Assembly (NCBI GenBank): GCA_018806915.1 | Contig: JAGKQI010000086.1 | Location: 744,001 to 808,000 of the forward strand | Length of the DNA: 64,000 nucleotides | Source of the DNA: Phytophthora colocasiae | Taxonomy: Eukaryota > Oomycota > Peronosporomycetes > Peronosporales > Peronosporaceae | Reading direction: 5' to 3' | Shown: piece by piece, positions 1 to 9,331 of the stretch | Numbering within the stretch: position 1 is the stretch's first letter | Layout of the letters: each line of letters starts with the position of its first letter | The notes under the pieces: model-generated | Seen by the model: only the letters and a program-made list of their open reading frames with translations | Database searches by the model: none | What the model was told of the DNA's origin: nothing | Translations under genes and position numbers: made by a program

Positions 1-1133
1 TGGCTGAGGACTCAGCAGCGGCAGGGGCTCCAATGAGCGTTTCACTTGACCTCCGCAGGTGTGCACACTTCGCCGAGTATCGAAGCAACGCTTAAATAAG
101 CAACGACGACGGGAGTCTGTGCCCCAGATGAGTGACTTATCCACTCCTGCTCCAAACCGGAGAGACCACCCGGGACTACATGGTCCATGTGGGCTACCTG
201 GGCCGAGGCTTCACGGGGAAGCTCAGCGTCGTTCTGACCGGCTCGCCACTTGGAGTAGCTGCGCCGAGGTGGACGTCCGCCTCGGTCGCGAGGTCTACTC
301 TTCCAGTACGCCGAAGATACGCGTGCGGCCACTGGCCGCTTTCCTCGCCACACAACGGCAGTGGCTCCCGCCTCTCAGACCACCCTCACCTGCTTCGCAG
401 GAACGCTCTTCCAGTCTCCGAGGGAGACTCGCTGGTTGTGCCAGCCACGGGACCAGAGCCTGAGCTCGGCTGCTAGTCCGTCAGCTTCTCACACTAGTGG
501 TGAGAAGCGGGTGTCGACCGAGTGGTCGACCTCGAGCCCTTCAGGGCACCTCCGATCTTCGCGATCAAAAGCGTCCACGACACGTCAGGGCAGTCCTGCC
601 TCAGGGGCCCTTCAAACTCCCACGAGTTTTGGGGAATGAGAAGATACCCACGCCACTTCACCCAGATACTGGTTTCGTGACTACGATGGCGACGCCGCGC
701 CACTGCGCGCTCCACGTGGTAGTGGGTCGGAGTCCCTGCTCATCGATCAACGGCGCAGGAGGCCGATTCGCTGCGGAACGCAATACTCGATGAGTGTGAC
801 GAGGCGCCATCTGTCATGCATCGCGCCTGGTACCAACTCGATCACTCGGATCGGTACTCTCCAGAGTCAGACTCAGTCCCTTCAAGGGAACGTGGTGAGA
901 GCGTTTGGCATTCACATGCCCGTCTCGCTCACGACATGGAGGGAGACTCGAGCCGAGTGGCTTGGCTCAGAAGCTGGCCTCAGTCCCTGACCGCTCGCCT
1001 GCATCAGCAGGAGCTTCAGCTCGCTGAGCTGCGGGGTCAGGTGACGTTGCTGCTGCAGATGGCGCAGCCTGGGCGCGTGCCGTCGGCGCCAGCGCCTCCG
1101 CGTTCACCCCCGCGGGGTCCCGATATGGCTTAA
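1..1133 (+). pseudogene. A2 antisense ORF, frameshifted remnant
   Basis: Plus-strand remnant of the family A antisense ORF, running against pol. It aligns base for base with 32475-33559 in A1, where the frame is open and ends at the same TAA (1131-1133 here). In this copy the frame is lost to many 1-3 base insertions, so only pieces of the N-terminal domain and of the C-terminal coiled coil (about 820-1130) can be read. The function of the protein is unknown. Confidence 0.75.
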
Positions 1134-2139
1134 GCAAGCCGACGTAGAACACGGGGTGTGTTCGCATCCGCTTTGGCAAGTCAAGCGTGTATGCCAGGCC
1201 CCTCTTGGCCACGACCGTAAACGGTCCGATGAAGCGCGGACGCAATTTCGTCTTAAAGACACTCGACACTGCATGTAGGTAGGTTCTTAGCGTTTAATAA
1301 AACTTGGTCACCGACCTTAAATTCCCACATATTGCCTCTGCCTTTTGCATCAGCTTGTTCCTTCTGAACGTCTTGGCTTTCGGCCATCGCGTCACGCACA
1401 CAGCGTAATACGCTCAATCTCACCGAGAGGAAGTCATCGACTTGTTTACGCACAGCAGAAGGGCTGATATCAGCAAGCTCGGAGTCGAGCGACGGCACAG
1501 CCTCTCCCCACCTGGCCTGAGGCCACCGCGCGGCGGAGTGAGCGGGACGCGCGGATGCGCAAGGCCGTTCACGTAGAACGGGGTGAAGCCTGTCGAGGCA
1601 TGCACCGCGTTGTTCATTGAGAACTCAACGAGAGGGAGCATAGCGCTCCAACGCTTCGGCGTTTCAGCGCATACGCTGCGGAGGATGTCCTCCAGGACGC
1701 GGTTCACGCGTTCAGTTTGGCCGTCGGTCTGCGGATGGTCCGCCGTGGACATGTCCAGTCGAGTGCCAAGCACCTTGAAGACGGACGTCCAGAAGTGACC
1801 CGTGAAACGGGGATCTCGATCCGAGACAATGGTCTCTGGCAGCCCATGCTGGCGGAAGAACCGATCGATAAAGATCGTCGCTGTACCAGCGCCATCGACG
1901 GTGTCCGGCACAGCCGCTAGGTGAGCCATCTTGCTCAGACGGTCAACAAAGACCACCACGCCCGTGTTGCCTGCCGAATCCTTCGGCAGGCCAAACACAA
2001 AGTCCATACTGATGGACTGCCAACACCCAGAGGGTACAGGCAAGCTCGCCAAAGGCGCAGCCGCATGCGGCGAGGGTTTAACCCGCTGACACGTCTCGCA
2101 CGTGCGCACATATGTGCTGACTTGTACAGCTTCGGCCAC
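494..2139 (-). pseudogene. A2 pol 3' part: integrase core to chromodomain, broken
   Basis: Integrase catalytic core at 1420-2139 with the D,D,E pattern (MDFVFGLP, SDRDPRF, QTERVNRV), the GPF/Y module near 1180-1260 (RFIGPF), a Pro/Ala-rich linker, and a chromodomain at 494-715 (VKWRGY, NSWEFEG). The pieces are in different frames. A 4-base deletion near 2125 relative to A1 separates the integrase zinc-binding part from the core, and further indels split the tail. The chromodomain stretch is antisense to the remnant at 1-1133. Confidence 0.85.
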
Positions 2140-3941
2140 CAGTACATGGAGCTCACCGAGCCGTAGGTCTTCTCGCGACCGAGGTGGCCGCCTGTGGGCG
2201 TGTCGTGGGCCTCATAGAGGATACGATACTTCAGGTCCTCATCGTGAGGAACCACCACACGTGGTGGGTCATCCTGACCCGTGCTGTAGTACAACAGACC
2301 GCCTTCCAGGCTATAGCGTTGGAGTCTCGCCTTTAGGCGACGTGACAGAGTCACCTTTGAGTCGTTAAACTCGTCGCTCCCTAGAGCTTGAAGCAGCGCG
2401 ACACAAGAGTCGTCCTGAGCGTACGCTGCTCGAACCATGTCCGTCACGGACGACGTCACCGAGGTGACATGAGATAACTCATAGTCCGGGCGACGTGATA
2501 ACGCGTCAGCGAGGACGTTCTGCCTGCCAGGCTTGTACTTCACCTCGAAGTTATACTCCGCAAAGAAGGAGAGCCATCGGGCCATCCTCTGCGAGAGATG
2601 AGGCGACTGCGTCGCTGTGCGTAGTGACGCATGATCCGTGTAGATCACAAACGGCTTGGAGCCGAGCAGGTGAACCCTGAATTTGACGAGAGCGTACTTC
2701 ATCGCAAGTAGCTCCTTGTCATGAACTGGATAGTTCTTCTCAGCAGCCTTGAGCTGCCGAGACTCAAACGCAATGACGCGTTCGCGCCCTTCGGCGTCCG
2801 CTTGTAGCAAAGCACTGCCAATGGCAAAGTCCGAGGCGTCACAGACGACGATGAACGGACGATCGGGGTCTGGCAACGCCAGTATCGGTGCCTGAAGCAG
2901 GCTATCCTTGATACGAGTGAACGCGCTCTCGTGCTCAGCACACCATACCCATTCGGCATCCTTCTTAAGGAGATCCGACAGTGGCCGAGCCAACTCAGCG
3001 TAGTTCTCGCTGTACTTGTGCAAGTAGTTGGCCAAGCCCAGCCACTTACGCAAGTCCTTCTGGTTCAAGGGAACCGGCCAGTCCACAATGGCCTTGACTT
3101 TTGCTGGATCAGCACGAAGGCCATGCTTCCCAATGAAGCACCCTAGGAAAGGGATTTCTTCCGCGCCAAAGACGCACTTGTCCGCGTTGGCGTACAACTT
3201 GTTCGTGCGCATGCACTCGAGCACAGCTTGTACGTGCTCCACGTGTACCTCGACATCAGTCTTTCCGTGCTCAGCACGACTGCGGACGAACACGTCGTCA
3301 AAGTACGTCTGTGCGAATGCCCGCAGGGGCCTGAACAACTGCGTCACTAGACGATTGAACGTTGCAGGCGCATTCGACAGCCCTTGGGGCATGACGAGCC
3401 ACTCCCAGAGCATACCGCTCGGGGTGCTCACCGCTGTAAGCGGAATATCACTGGCTCGCATGAGCAGCTGATAGTAGCCATCGACTAAGTCGAGCGCACT
3501 GTACATGGTGCAGCCCACCATGTTGTTCTGAAGAACATCCTTCCTAGGAATCGGCGTCTGCGCCGGAATCGTGGCAGCGTTGAGCTTGTTAAAAGCGTGA
3601 ACGATACGCCACTTGCCATTCGGCTTTCTGACACAGAACGTTGGCGCGGAGTGTGGAGACTTGCTCTCGCGCACGAGACCCGCCCCGTGCTTCGCACGGA
3701 AGAAGGCATCAATGACGTCGCATTGCTCTTTAGGAAGAGGCCACTGCCGGGTCACGCAGTACTTAGGCCCGGGAACTAAGTCGATCTCGTGACGGACGCC
3801 TCGGTCAGGAGGCAGGCCACTCGGTGGTTCCTTCAAGACAACGTCTCCATATTCCTTCAGCAAGGAGTAGAAGGGGTCCGAGGGATTCTTGAGGATCTCC
3901 GATCCACTCCTGGCGTTCAACGCCGTCTTGACCCTGGCCAA
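1935..3941 (-). pseudogene. A2 reverse transcriptase, RNase H and integrase N-terminus
   Basis: A 668-residue open frame. RT covers roughly residues 40-215 with the catalytic motif YFDD near 3290-3305. RNase H follows (VVCDASDFAIG, KELLAM, YTDHASL, NVLADALSRRPDYE). Next is the integrase zinc-binding region (HDTPTGGHLGREKTY) up to the break near 2125. The start shown is only the first Met in frame: a 1-base deletion near 3945, shared with A3 but not A1, separates this frame from the protease frame. Confidence 0.88.
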
Positions 3942-5173
3942 GACGGACCGTCCACGACGGACGATGAGTTTAACTCCTCTTCAGGTCGAACGATGACCAC
4001 CTCGGCGAGTTCGCCAGCCTTCAAGGCATCGCCAAAGTCGGCGAACGACATCTCCTCTAGCTCAAGGAGCTTGCCAACACTCGGCAATTCGTCCAGCCGG
4101 ACGCTGCCTTCGGCACTGCCGTTCACTCCATCAACCAGAGTGTATAGCTGCCCACAGCCCTCCTGTGCGTCGGCACTCGACGTCACGGATGACTCAGACG
4201 CAGAGCGCCTCGCCCAAAGGGCCTTACGACGTCGTCGTCTAGCCGACGAGCGTCCACTCGACTGAGTACGTGCCGCCGCACAGGTTTCGGCCCCTTCAGG
4301 CCCAGTGTCAGTGACACTCAGCGATCCACTCGGTCGATGACCGATGTCGCTCAGCGGAGTACGTGCCGCTGCACAATCAATGACCGTGGCTGGTCCAATA
4401 TCAGAGACATTCAGCGATCTACTTGGTCCACGACCAGCATCGCTCGGCGGAGTAAGTGCCGCCCCACAGGGATTACGTGGGCTCTGCCCACACGTTGACT
4501 CACTGTCAACCAGCGCTACGCGCTCAACAGGACTGTGGTCCTCGCACTCGGTGCTGTCCACCAACTCGGACACACCGACCTCCAACATCATAACCGACTC
4601 GGCTCGATGCTCGCGCCAATAGCGCTTCTGCTTCCTAGCAGAGGTGGGTTCATGACTCGCCAAAGCTCCACTAGGAGAGAAGTGCGTAGCACCTAAGGTC
4701 TTCGACCTCCAATCGATCCATGGTTCGTGGCGCTCCAGCCACGCCATACCAAGGATGAGGTCGTACCTCGAATCCAGGTCCAAGACCAAACAGCTTTCTA
4801 CGCTGTCGAAGTCTAAGAACTTCAGCCGCAGGTCCATGGAGACCTTGGCTGCCGTGACACGGACGCCCGTCGCTAGACGGACAGTGACGGTGTCACCTCT
4901 TCGCGCTCGAAGCGCCTCAGCATATTGCTGACTACCCTCAACGGTGGAGCGTCTGACATAGTTGCCAGACGCTCCCGAATCGATCAACACGATCCACGGC
5001 TTCTCGAAGCCCTTCACGTCCACCTGGACGACCAGCAAGCCCTGCTTGCCCACACGTTCCGTGTTCAAGAGCACGGAGCTCTTCGGGGCTGAGCCCCAGT
5101 GCCTCTCACGCACTGCAGAACTCAGTTCTTCCCCAGTAGACGCGGGGCGGTCTACTGGGAACCGTCGTTTCCC
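3917..5173 (-). CDS. A2 protease and Asp/Ser-rich linker, -1 frame of gag-pol
   Basis: Retropepsin-like protease with catalytic motif [10 protein letters not shown] followed by DLILGMAW, then a long hydrophilic linker that leads to RT. The frame is open without a stop from the slippery site at 5167-5173, so I place its beginning there and not at an ATG. It is in the -1 frame relative to gag. It ends at 3917 because of the shared 1-base deletion just before RT. The linker has short repeats of the type AARTPxSDxGxxPSxSLxVxD. Confidence 0.85.
   Translation of the reverse strand, partial: GKRRFPVDRPASTGEELSSAVRERHWGSAPKSSVLLNTERVGKQGLLVVQVDVKGFEKPWIVLIDSGASGNYVRRSTVEGSQQYAEALRARRGDTVTVRLATGVRVTAAKVSMDLRLKFLDFDSVESCLVLDLDSRYDLILGMAWLERHEPWIDWRSKTLGATHFSPSGALASHEPTSARKQKRYWREHRAESVMMLEVGVSELVDSTECEDHSPVERVALVDSESTCGQSPRNPCGAALTPPSDAGRGPSRSLNVSDIGPATVIDCAAARTPLSDIGHRPSGSLSVTDTGPEGAETCAAARTQSSGRSSARRRRRKALWARRSASESSVTSSADAQEGCGQLYTLVDGVNGSAEGSVRLDELPSVGKLLELEEMSFADFGDALKAGELAEVVIVRPEEELNSSSVVDGPSWPGSRRR
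5132..5173 (-). promoter_or_regulatory. A2 gag-pol -1 frameshift signal
   Basis: On the minus strand: heptamer G GGA AAC (5167-5173) in the gag frame, a 7-nt spacer, then a perfect 10-bp stem CCCAGTAGAC/GTCTACTGGG (5150-5159 with 5132-5141) around an 8-nt loop. The gag UAG (5152-5154) lies inside the 5' arm. The -1 frame enters protease without a stop. Slippery heptamer, spacing and stem match the classical retroviral arrangement. Confidence 0.85.
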
Positions 5174-6123
5174 TGGGCAGAGCCCAAAGCGGGACCCGCG
5201 GCAGGGTTGCGGCCATTCTGGCCGGCGCGCTCTTTGCGCAGGGGGCAGTTGGGCCTCAGATGTGTGGGACTACCACACGTGTAGCACCGGCGGGTGCTCA
5301 TACGCTGCACCGCAGCTCGTAGCTCGGCTACTTCATCTTCAGCATAGCTGAGGTCCATGGGCTCGGGTCCCCCGGACCCTGTGCTGTTAGCACCGACCCT
5401 CGACAACTTAAAGTTGTGTTCGGCATTCAGTGCCACGCTGACAGCGTCCTCGAACGTGCGAGGGTTCTGACGGAATGCCTCCGTCCTGGCCACGCCAGCT
5501 CGCAAACCTTCCATGAAGATGGTCACGGTGACCACCTCAGGTAGAGGGTCGGCAGCCATGCCGGCAATGAGCGTGCGCAGCTCTTGGACATAGTCCACCA
5601 GGTCCTTCTTGCCCTGTCGGCAAGCAAGGAAGCGTGACCGCACGCGATACGCCTGGTTAGGCGGAGCAAACACTTGCGTAAGCTTGGCCTTAAGCTCACC
5701 CCACGTGGGGAAGGCCATTTCTACCGACGTCCCAGACGTCAAGGTCCATTCTCGTGCTCGCCCTTCGAGCTTAGAGATGGCGAACGCCACGCGTTGGCCT
5801 TCCAACTGGAGCATAGCGGCCCCCATGGCCATTTCGACCTCTCGGGTCCACAACAGGAGGTTCTCTCCTTCGTGCCCGTGAAAGGTCTTCACGCTGAGCG
5901 TGACGGGCTTAGCTCTCGGAGCGGGGTTAACCCCCTTTACATTCCGTAGGATGTGCTCAACGAGAGCGTTTTCGTACGAGGCGAATGCCTCGAGGCGCGC
6001 GTTGACGGCCTCCGGCCCTTGGGACGCAAGGTGCGCCATACCTTCTGGGCCTAGCAAGGACGTAAGCTTGTTAAGCGTGTCCCGCTGACTCGGAGTCAAG
6101 TGAGCGTATGCTTCTGGCTCCAT
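5152..6123 (-). CDS. gag: A2 Gag (capsid-nucleocapsid) polyprotein
   Basis: Intact frame of 323 residues. I chose the ATG at 6123 ([10 protein letters not shown]) because the two codons upstream use only GTG. A Retrotrans_gag-like capsid region spans about residues 60-210 ([31 protein letters not shown]). A single CCHC zinc knuckle, C-x2-C-x4-H-x4-C, lies near residues 280-293, followed by a basic tail. It packages the element RNA into virus-like particles. It ends in UAG inside the frameshift hairpin. Confidence 0.9.
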   Translation of the reverse strand: MEPEAYAHLTPSQRDTLNKLTSLLGPEGMAHLASQGPEAVNARLEAFASYENALVEHILRNVKGVNPAPRAKPVTLSVKTFHGHEGENLLLWTREVEMAMGAAMLQLEGQRVAFAISKLEGRAREWTLTSGTSVEMAFPTWGELKAKLTQVFAPPNQAYRVRSRFLACRQGKKDLVDYVQELRTLIAGMAADPLPEVVTVTIFMEGLRAGVARTEAFRQNPRTFEDAVSVALNAEHNFKLSRVGANSTGSGGPEPMDLSYAEDEVAELRAAVQRMSTRRCYTCGSPTHLRPNCPLRKERAGQNGRNPAAGPALGSAQGNDGSQ

Positions 6124-6161
6124 TCTCACAGAGAGACGGTCTTCAACTCAGGAGATGGATT

Positions 6162-6178
6162 GACTACAAGTGCTACCA
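6162..6178 (-). other. A2 primer binding site
   Basis: Minus-strand TGGTAGCACTTGTAGTC, two bases inside the 5' LTR. The first 8 nt are complementary to a tRNA 3' end TGCTACCA. The same 17-mer stands at the same place in A1 and B, and with one extra T in C2. The tRNA species is not identified. Confidence 0.75.
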
Positions 6179-6180
6179 GA

Positions 6181-6591
6181 TGCAGCGGGGCTGCGTAGGT
6201 GTGCACGGCACAGAGGAAGTTTGGTTGACTCGTAGAGTCCTGCTTACAAGGCACTAGCCTTCGGTTCTATACAAGAACCAAGTAGTCCACTAAATACGGG
6301 ACTCATACAATCAGTGTCCCTATAACATAGGAACTAACACTAATTATGTAAAATGCAAACTGATTTTTATTGATTTTATTGCCCTAATATTAAATGTAAC
6401 GGATTTAGTATCTAACATACTAAATCCTAGTCTAAATGCAATGTGTGGCTCTGAGCTAACTGCCAACAAGTGGCTACATATGTGACGTGTGGGAAACACG
6501 ATGTGTCATACACAGATCTGTGACGTGTGATAGTCGGTGTGTACCACACCAACTGTAGCCAAGGCGCGCAGCGCCGTGTAACCCCGTTACA
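6181..6591 (-). repeat. A2 5' LTR
   Basis: 411-bp LTR; on the minus strand it begins TGTAACGGGGTTACA and ends CGCAGCCCCGCTGCA. Nearly identical to the A1 LTR at 43925-44335. It is built of consecutive hairpins, for example an 11-bp stem with a 5-nt loop at 6401-6427, GGTTCT/AGAACC, and GTGTAAC/GTTACAC at the end. No coding sequence seen. Confidence 0.92.
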
Positions 6592-7929
6592 CTTGAGCTG
6601 CCGAGACTCAGACGCAATGACGCGTTCGCGCCCTTCGGCGTCCGCTTGTAGCAAAGCACTGCCGATGGCAAAGTCCGAGGTGTCACAGACGACGATGAAC
6701 GGACGATCGGGGTCTGGCAACGCCAGTATCGGTGCCTGAAGCAGGCTATCCTTGATACGAGTGAACGCACTCTCGTGCTTAGCACGCCATACCCATTCGG
6801 CATCCTTCTTAAGGAGATCCGACAGTGGCCGAGCCAACTCAGCGTAGTTCTCGCTGTACTTGTGCAAGTAGTTGGCCAAGCCCAGCCACTTTCGCAGGTC
6901 CTTCTTGTTCAAGGGAACCGGCCACTCCACAATGGCCTTGACCTTTGCTGGGTCAGCACGAAGGCCATGCTTCCCAATGAAGCATCCCAGGAAGGGGATT
7001 TCTTCCGCGCCAAAGACGCACTTGTCCGCGTTGGCGTACAACTTGTTCGTGCGCATGCACTCGAGCACAGCTTGTACGTGCTCCACGTGTACCTCGACAT
7101 CAGTCTTTCCGTGCTCAGCACGACTGCGGACGAACACGTCGTCAAAGTACGTCTGTGCGAATGCCCGCAGGGGCCTGAACAACTGCGTCACTAGACGATT
7201 GAACGTTGCAGGCGCATTCGACAGCCCTTGAGCCACTCCCAGAGCATACCGCTCGGGGTGCTCACCGCTGTAAGCGGAATATCACTGGCTCGCATGAGCA
7301 GCTGATAGTAGCCATCGACTAAGTCGAGCGCACTGTACATGGTGCAGCCCACCATGTTGTTCTGAAGAACATCCTTCCTAGGAATCGGCGTCTGCGCCGG
7401 AATCGTGGCAGCGTTGAGCTTGTTAAAAGCGTGAACGATACGCCACTTGCCATTCGGCTTTCTGACACAGAACGTTGGCGCGGAGTGTGGAGACTTGCTC
7501 TCGCGCACGAGACCCGCCCCGTGCTTCGCACGGAAGAAGGCATCAATGACGTCGCATTGCTCTTTAGGAAGAGGCCACTGCCGGGTCACGCAGTACTTAG
7601 GCCCGGGAACTAAGTCGATCTCGTGACGGACGCCTCGGTCAGGAGGCAGGCCACTCGGTGGTTCCTTCAAGACAACGTCTCCATATTCCTTCAGCAAGGA
7701 GTAGAAGGGGTCCGAGGGATTCTTGAGGATCTCCGATCCACTCCTGGCGTTCAACGCCGTCTTGACCCTGGCCAAGACGGACCGTCCACGACGGACGATG
7801 AGTTTAACTCCTCTTCAGGTCGAACGATGACCACCTCGGCGAGTTCGCCAGCCTTCAAGGCATCGCCAAAGTCGGCGAACGACATCTCCTCTAGCTCAAG
7901 GAGTTTGTCAACACTCGGTAGCTCGTCCA
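6592..7929 (-). pseudogene. A3: family A RT/RNase H fragment
   Basis: Minus-strand fragment of an older A copy covering the end of the protease linker, RT (QTYFDDVF intact near 7140-7155) and the beginning of RNase H. RT is frameshifted by a 10-base deletion near 7230 relative to A2. It carries the same 1-base deletion near 7785 that breaks A2, so A2 and A3 share a defective ancestor. Its downstream half was replaced by the A2 LTR at 6591. Element B is inserted at 7930, and A3 resumes at 16198. Confidence 0.88.
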
Positions 7930-8235
7930 TGTAACGGGGTTACATTGAAGAGTGACTTTAGTCACTCTTCCGAAGTGGATACATTTGGTGTGTCACACAT
8001 CATGGTGACACGTGGCAGGTGGCTCCGCAGCCGCCTATCACCTTCTATATAGGTTACACTATAGATAACTTTTAGTTTGTATTGCAGGCCAAGCTAACAA
8101 GTATCTATAATATAAATCTACCTAATCTTTAGTTAGTCTCCCCAAGTCTTTGGGGACCGAGTGAACTGCCGTTCACTAGGAGTTTGTATACTCCAAGCCT
8201 TCCTCTGTGTGAAGTGCTGTGTGACCCCCGTCACA
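7930..8235 (+). repeat. B 5' LTR
   Basis: 306 bp, TGTAACGGGGTTACA at the start and TGTGACCCCCGTCACA at the end; both ends are perfect short hairpins. The interior is also a chain of hairpins: an 11-bp stem at 7947-7970, GTGTCAC/GTGACAC, CCCCAA/TTGGGG, GTGAAC/GTTCAC. Matches 15883-16197. Confidence 0.95.
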
Positions 8236-8237
8236 CT

Positions 8238-8254
8238 TGGTAGCACTTGTAGTC
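8238..8254 (+). other. B primer binding site
   Basis: TGGTAGCACTTGTAGTC, two bases after the LTR; identical to the A family site. Confidence 0.75.
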
Positions 8255-8317
8255 AATCCTACGCCTACGCGGGTAGATTGATTACCTGAATCCTCTGTGG
8301 CCAGAAGTAGTTGTACC

Positions 8318-9313
8318 ATTGATCGAAGTGAGTTTCCTCACTTGACCGACTCTCAGTTTGAGTCGGTCCGGAAGATGGCGGGCATCTTTGGGATGGATGC
8401 CTTCCGAAGCTTGGCGGCGGCGACGCCGGCCGAGCAGGTCGAACGCGTGGTGGCGTTCGACATGTACGAACGTGGGCTCATTGAGGACGTTCGAGGAACC
8501 TTTGAGGCTCCTGTGGTTGAACCGAGGCCGGTTCAACCCAAGCCTTTAAGACTCAAGGTTCTTCCCTATGAAGGTAAAAACCTTCACTTCTGGATCCGAG
8601 AAGTTGAGCTCGCCATGGAGGCGGCTCTCATCTCGGTGGAGCGACTTTGGGTCGCTTTCGCGCTGTCTAACCTCGGGGGTCGAGCGAAGACATGGGCGTA
8701 CACGCGCGAAGCGACGTCGCCTGGATGTTTTACATCCTGGGCCCAGCTGTGCGAACAGCTTCGGGCCGCATTCCTCCCGGCGAACTATGAATATCGCCAG
8801 CGGTCACGCTTCCTAGCCTGCAAGCAAGGGAAACGTGACCTGCACGAGTACATCCAAGAGATGCGCGTTCTCGCGGCATCTCTGGTAGGGAACCCCCTAC
8901 CTGAACACATCCAAGTAACTGTGTTCATGGACGGCTTAAGAGTAAGCCCGACCCGCACGCAACTGTTCCGCGTGCAGGTCAACACGATGGAGGAGGCGAT
9001 TCAAGTCGCGCTCCAGGAGGAGTACAGCCATACACAGGCTCAGACTCCTGCCTCTGCGTGGCAAGGCCACAGCGGGCCGACGACGGCGTCGGCCAGTGCT
9101 CCTGGGAATGGAGCAGGCTCGGGACCAGCCCCGATGGACTTGGGGATCGCCGAGCAGAAACGCATCCGCTGTTTCGAGTGCGGGCGTTTCGGACACTTCG
9201 CACGTGTCTGCCCCTCTGGGGGGCAATGGAAGAGGTCTTCCAAGTCTCAGGGCTCTAAGGGCCGCTGGAAGAAGCCGGCGCCCAAGAGTCAGGGGAACTC
9301 CGGGGACCAGTAG
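8318..9313 (+). pseudogene. gag: B Gag, start codon lost
   Basis: An open frame of about 331 codons with a capsid region (LHFWIREVELAMEA, FLACKQGKRDLHEYIQEM) and one CCHC knuckle, C-x2-C-x4-H-x4-C, near residues 285-298. By alignment with A ([10 protein letters not shown]) and C (TDCAHLSDPE) the original start should be at 8318, which now reads ATT, so I infer an ATG to ATT change. The frame is open upstream only to non-ATG codons. It ends in UAG at 9311-9313 inside the frameshift hairpin. Confidence 0.8.
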
Positions 9314-9331
9314 GGGCGGGGCGCCCTACTG
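9292..9331 (+). promoter_or_regulatory. B gag-pol frameshift signal, decayed heptamer
   Basis: Heptamer position reads G GGG AAC (9292-9298), one base from the GGGAAAC of family A. A 9-nt spacer follows, then stem CAGTAGGG (9308-9315), an 8-nt loop and CCCTACTG (9324-9331). The gag UAG is in the 5' arm. The -1 frame is open downstream until an indel in the protease. Confidence 0.7.

Larger units (their letters stand above)
1..6591 (-). mobile_element. Ty3/gypsy element A2, partial
   Basis: Family A chromodomain element on the minus strand. In element order it has a 5' LTR (6181-6591), PBS, gag, protease, RT, RNase H, integrase, chromodomain tail, and an antisense frame at the far 3' end. The 3' LTR lies beyond the left edge of the window. 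Its LTR abuts an older A copy (A3) inside RNase H coding sequence at 6592. The pol is broken by several indels, and the first 1.2 kb carry many small insertions compared with the same part of A1 (32461-33760). Confidence 0.9.

Noticed and set aside
3028..3471. Plus-strand ORFs opposite RT in A2, A3 and A1
   Set aside because: They mirror the codon pattern of the RT frame and have no low-complexity or coiled-coil structure or independent start context; I read them as shadows, unlike the antisense ORFs beyond integrase.
5152..5154. UAG readthrough as the gag-pol mechanism
   Set aside because: In A, C, D and E the frame after the UAG soon hits another stop, whereas the -1 frame is open into protease, so frameshifting and not readthrough fits.
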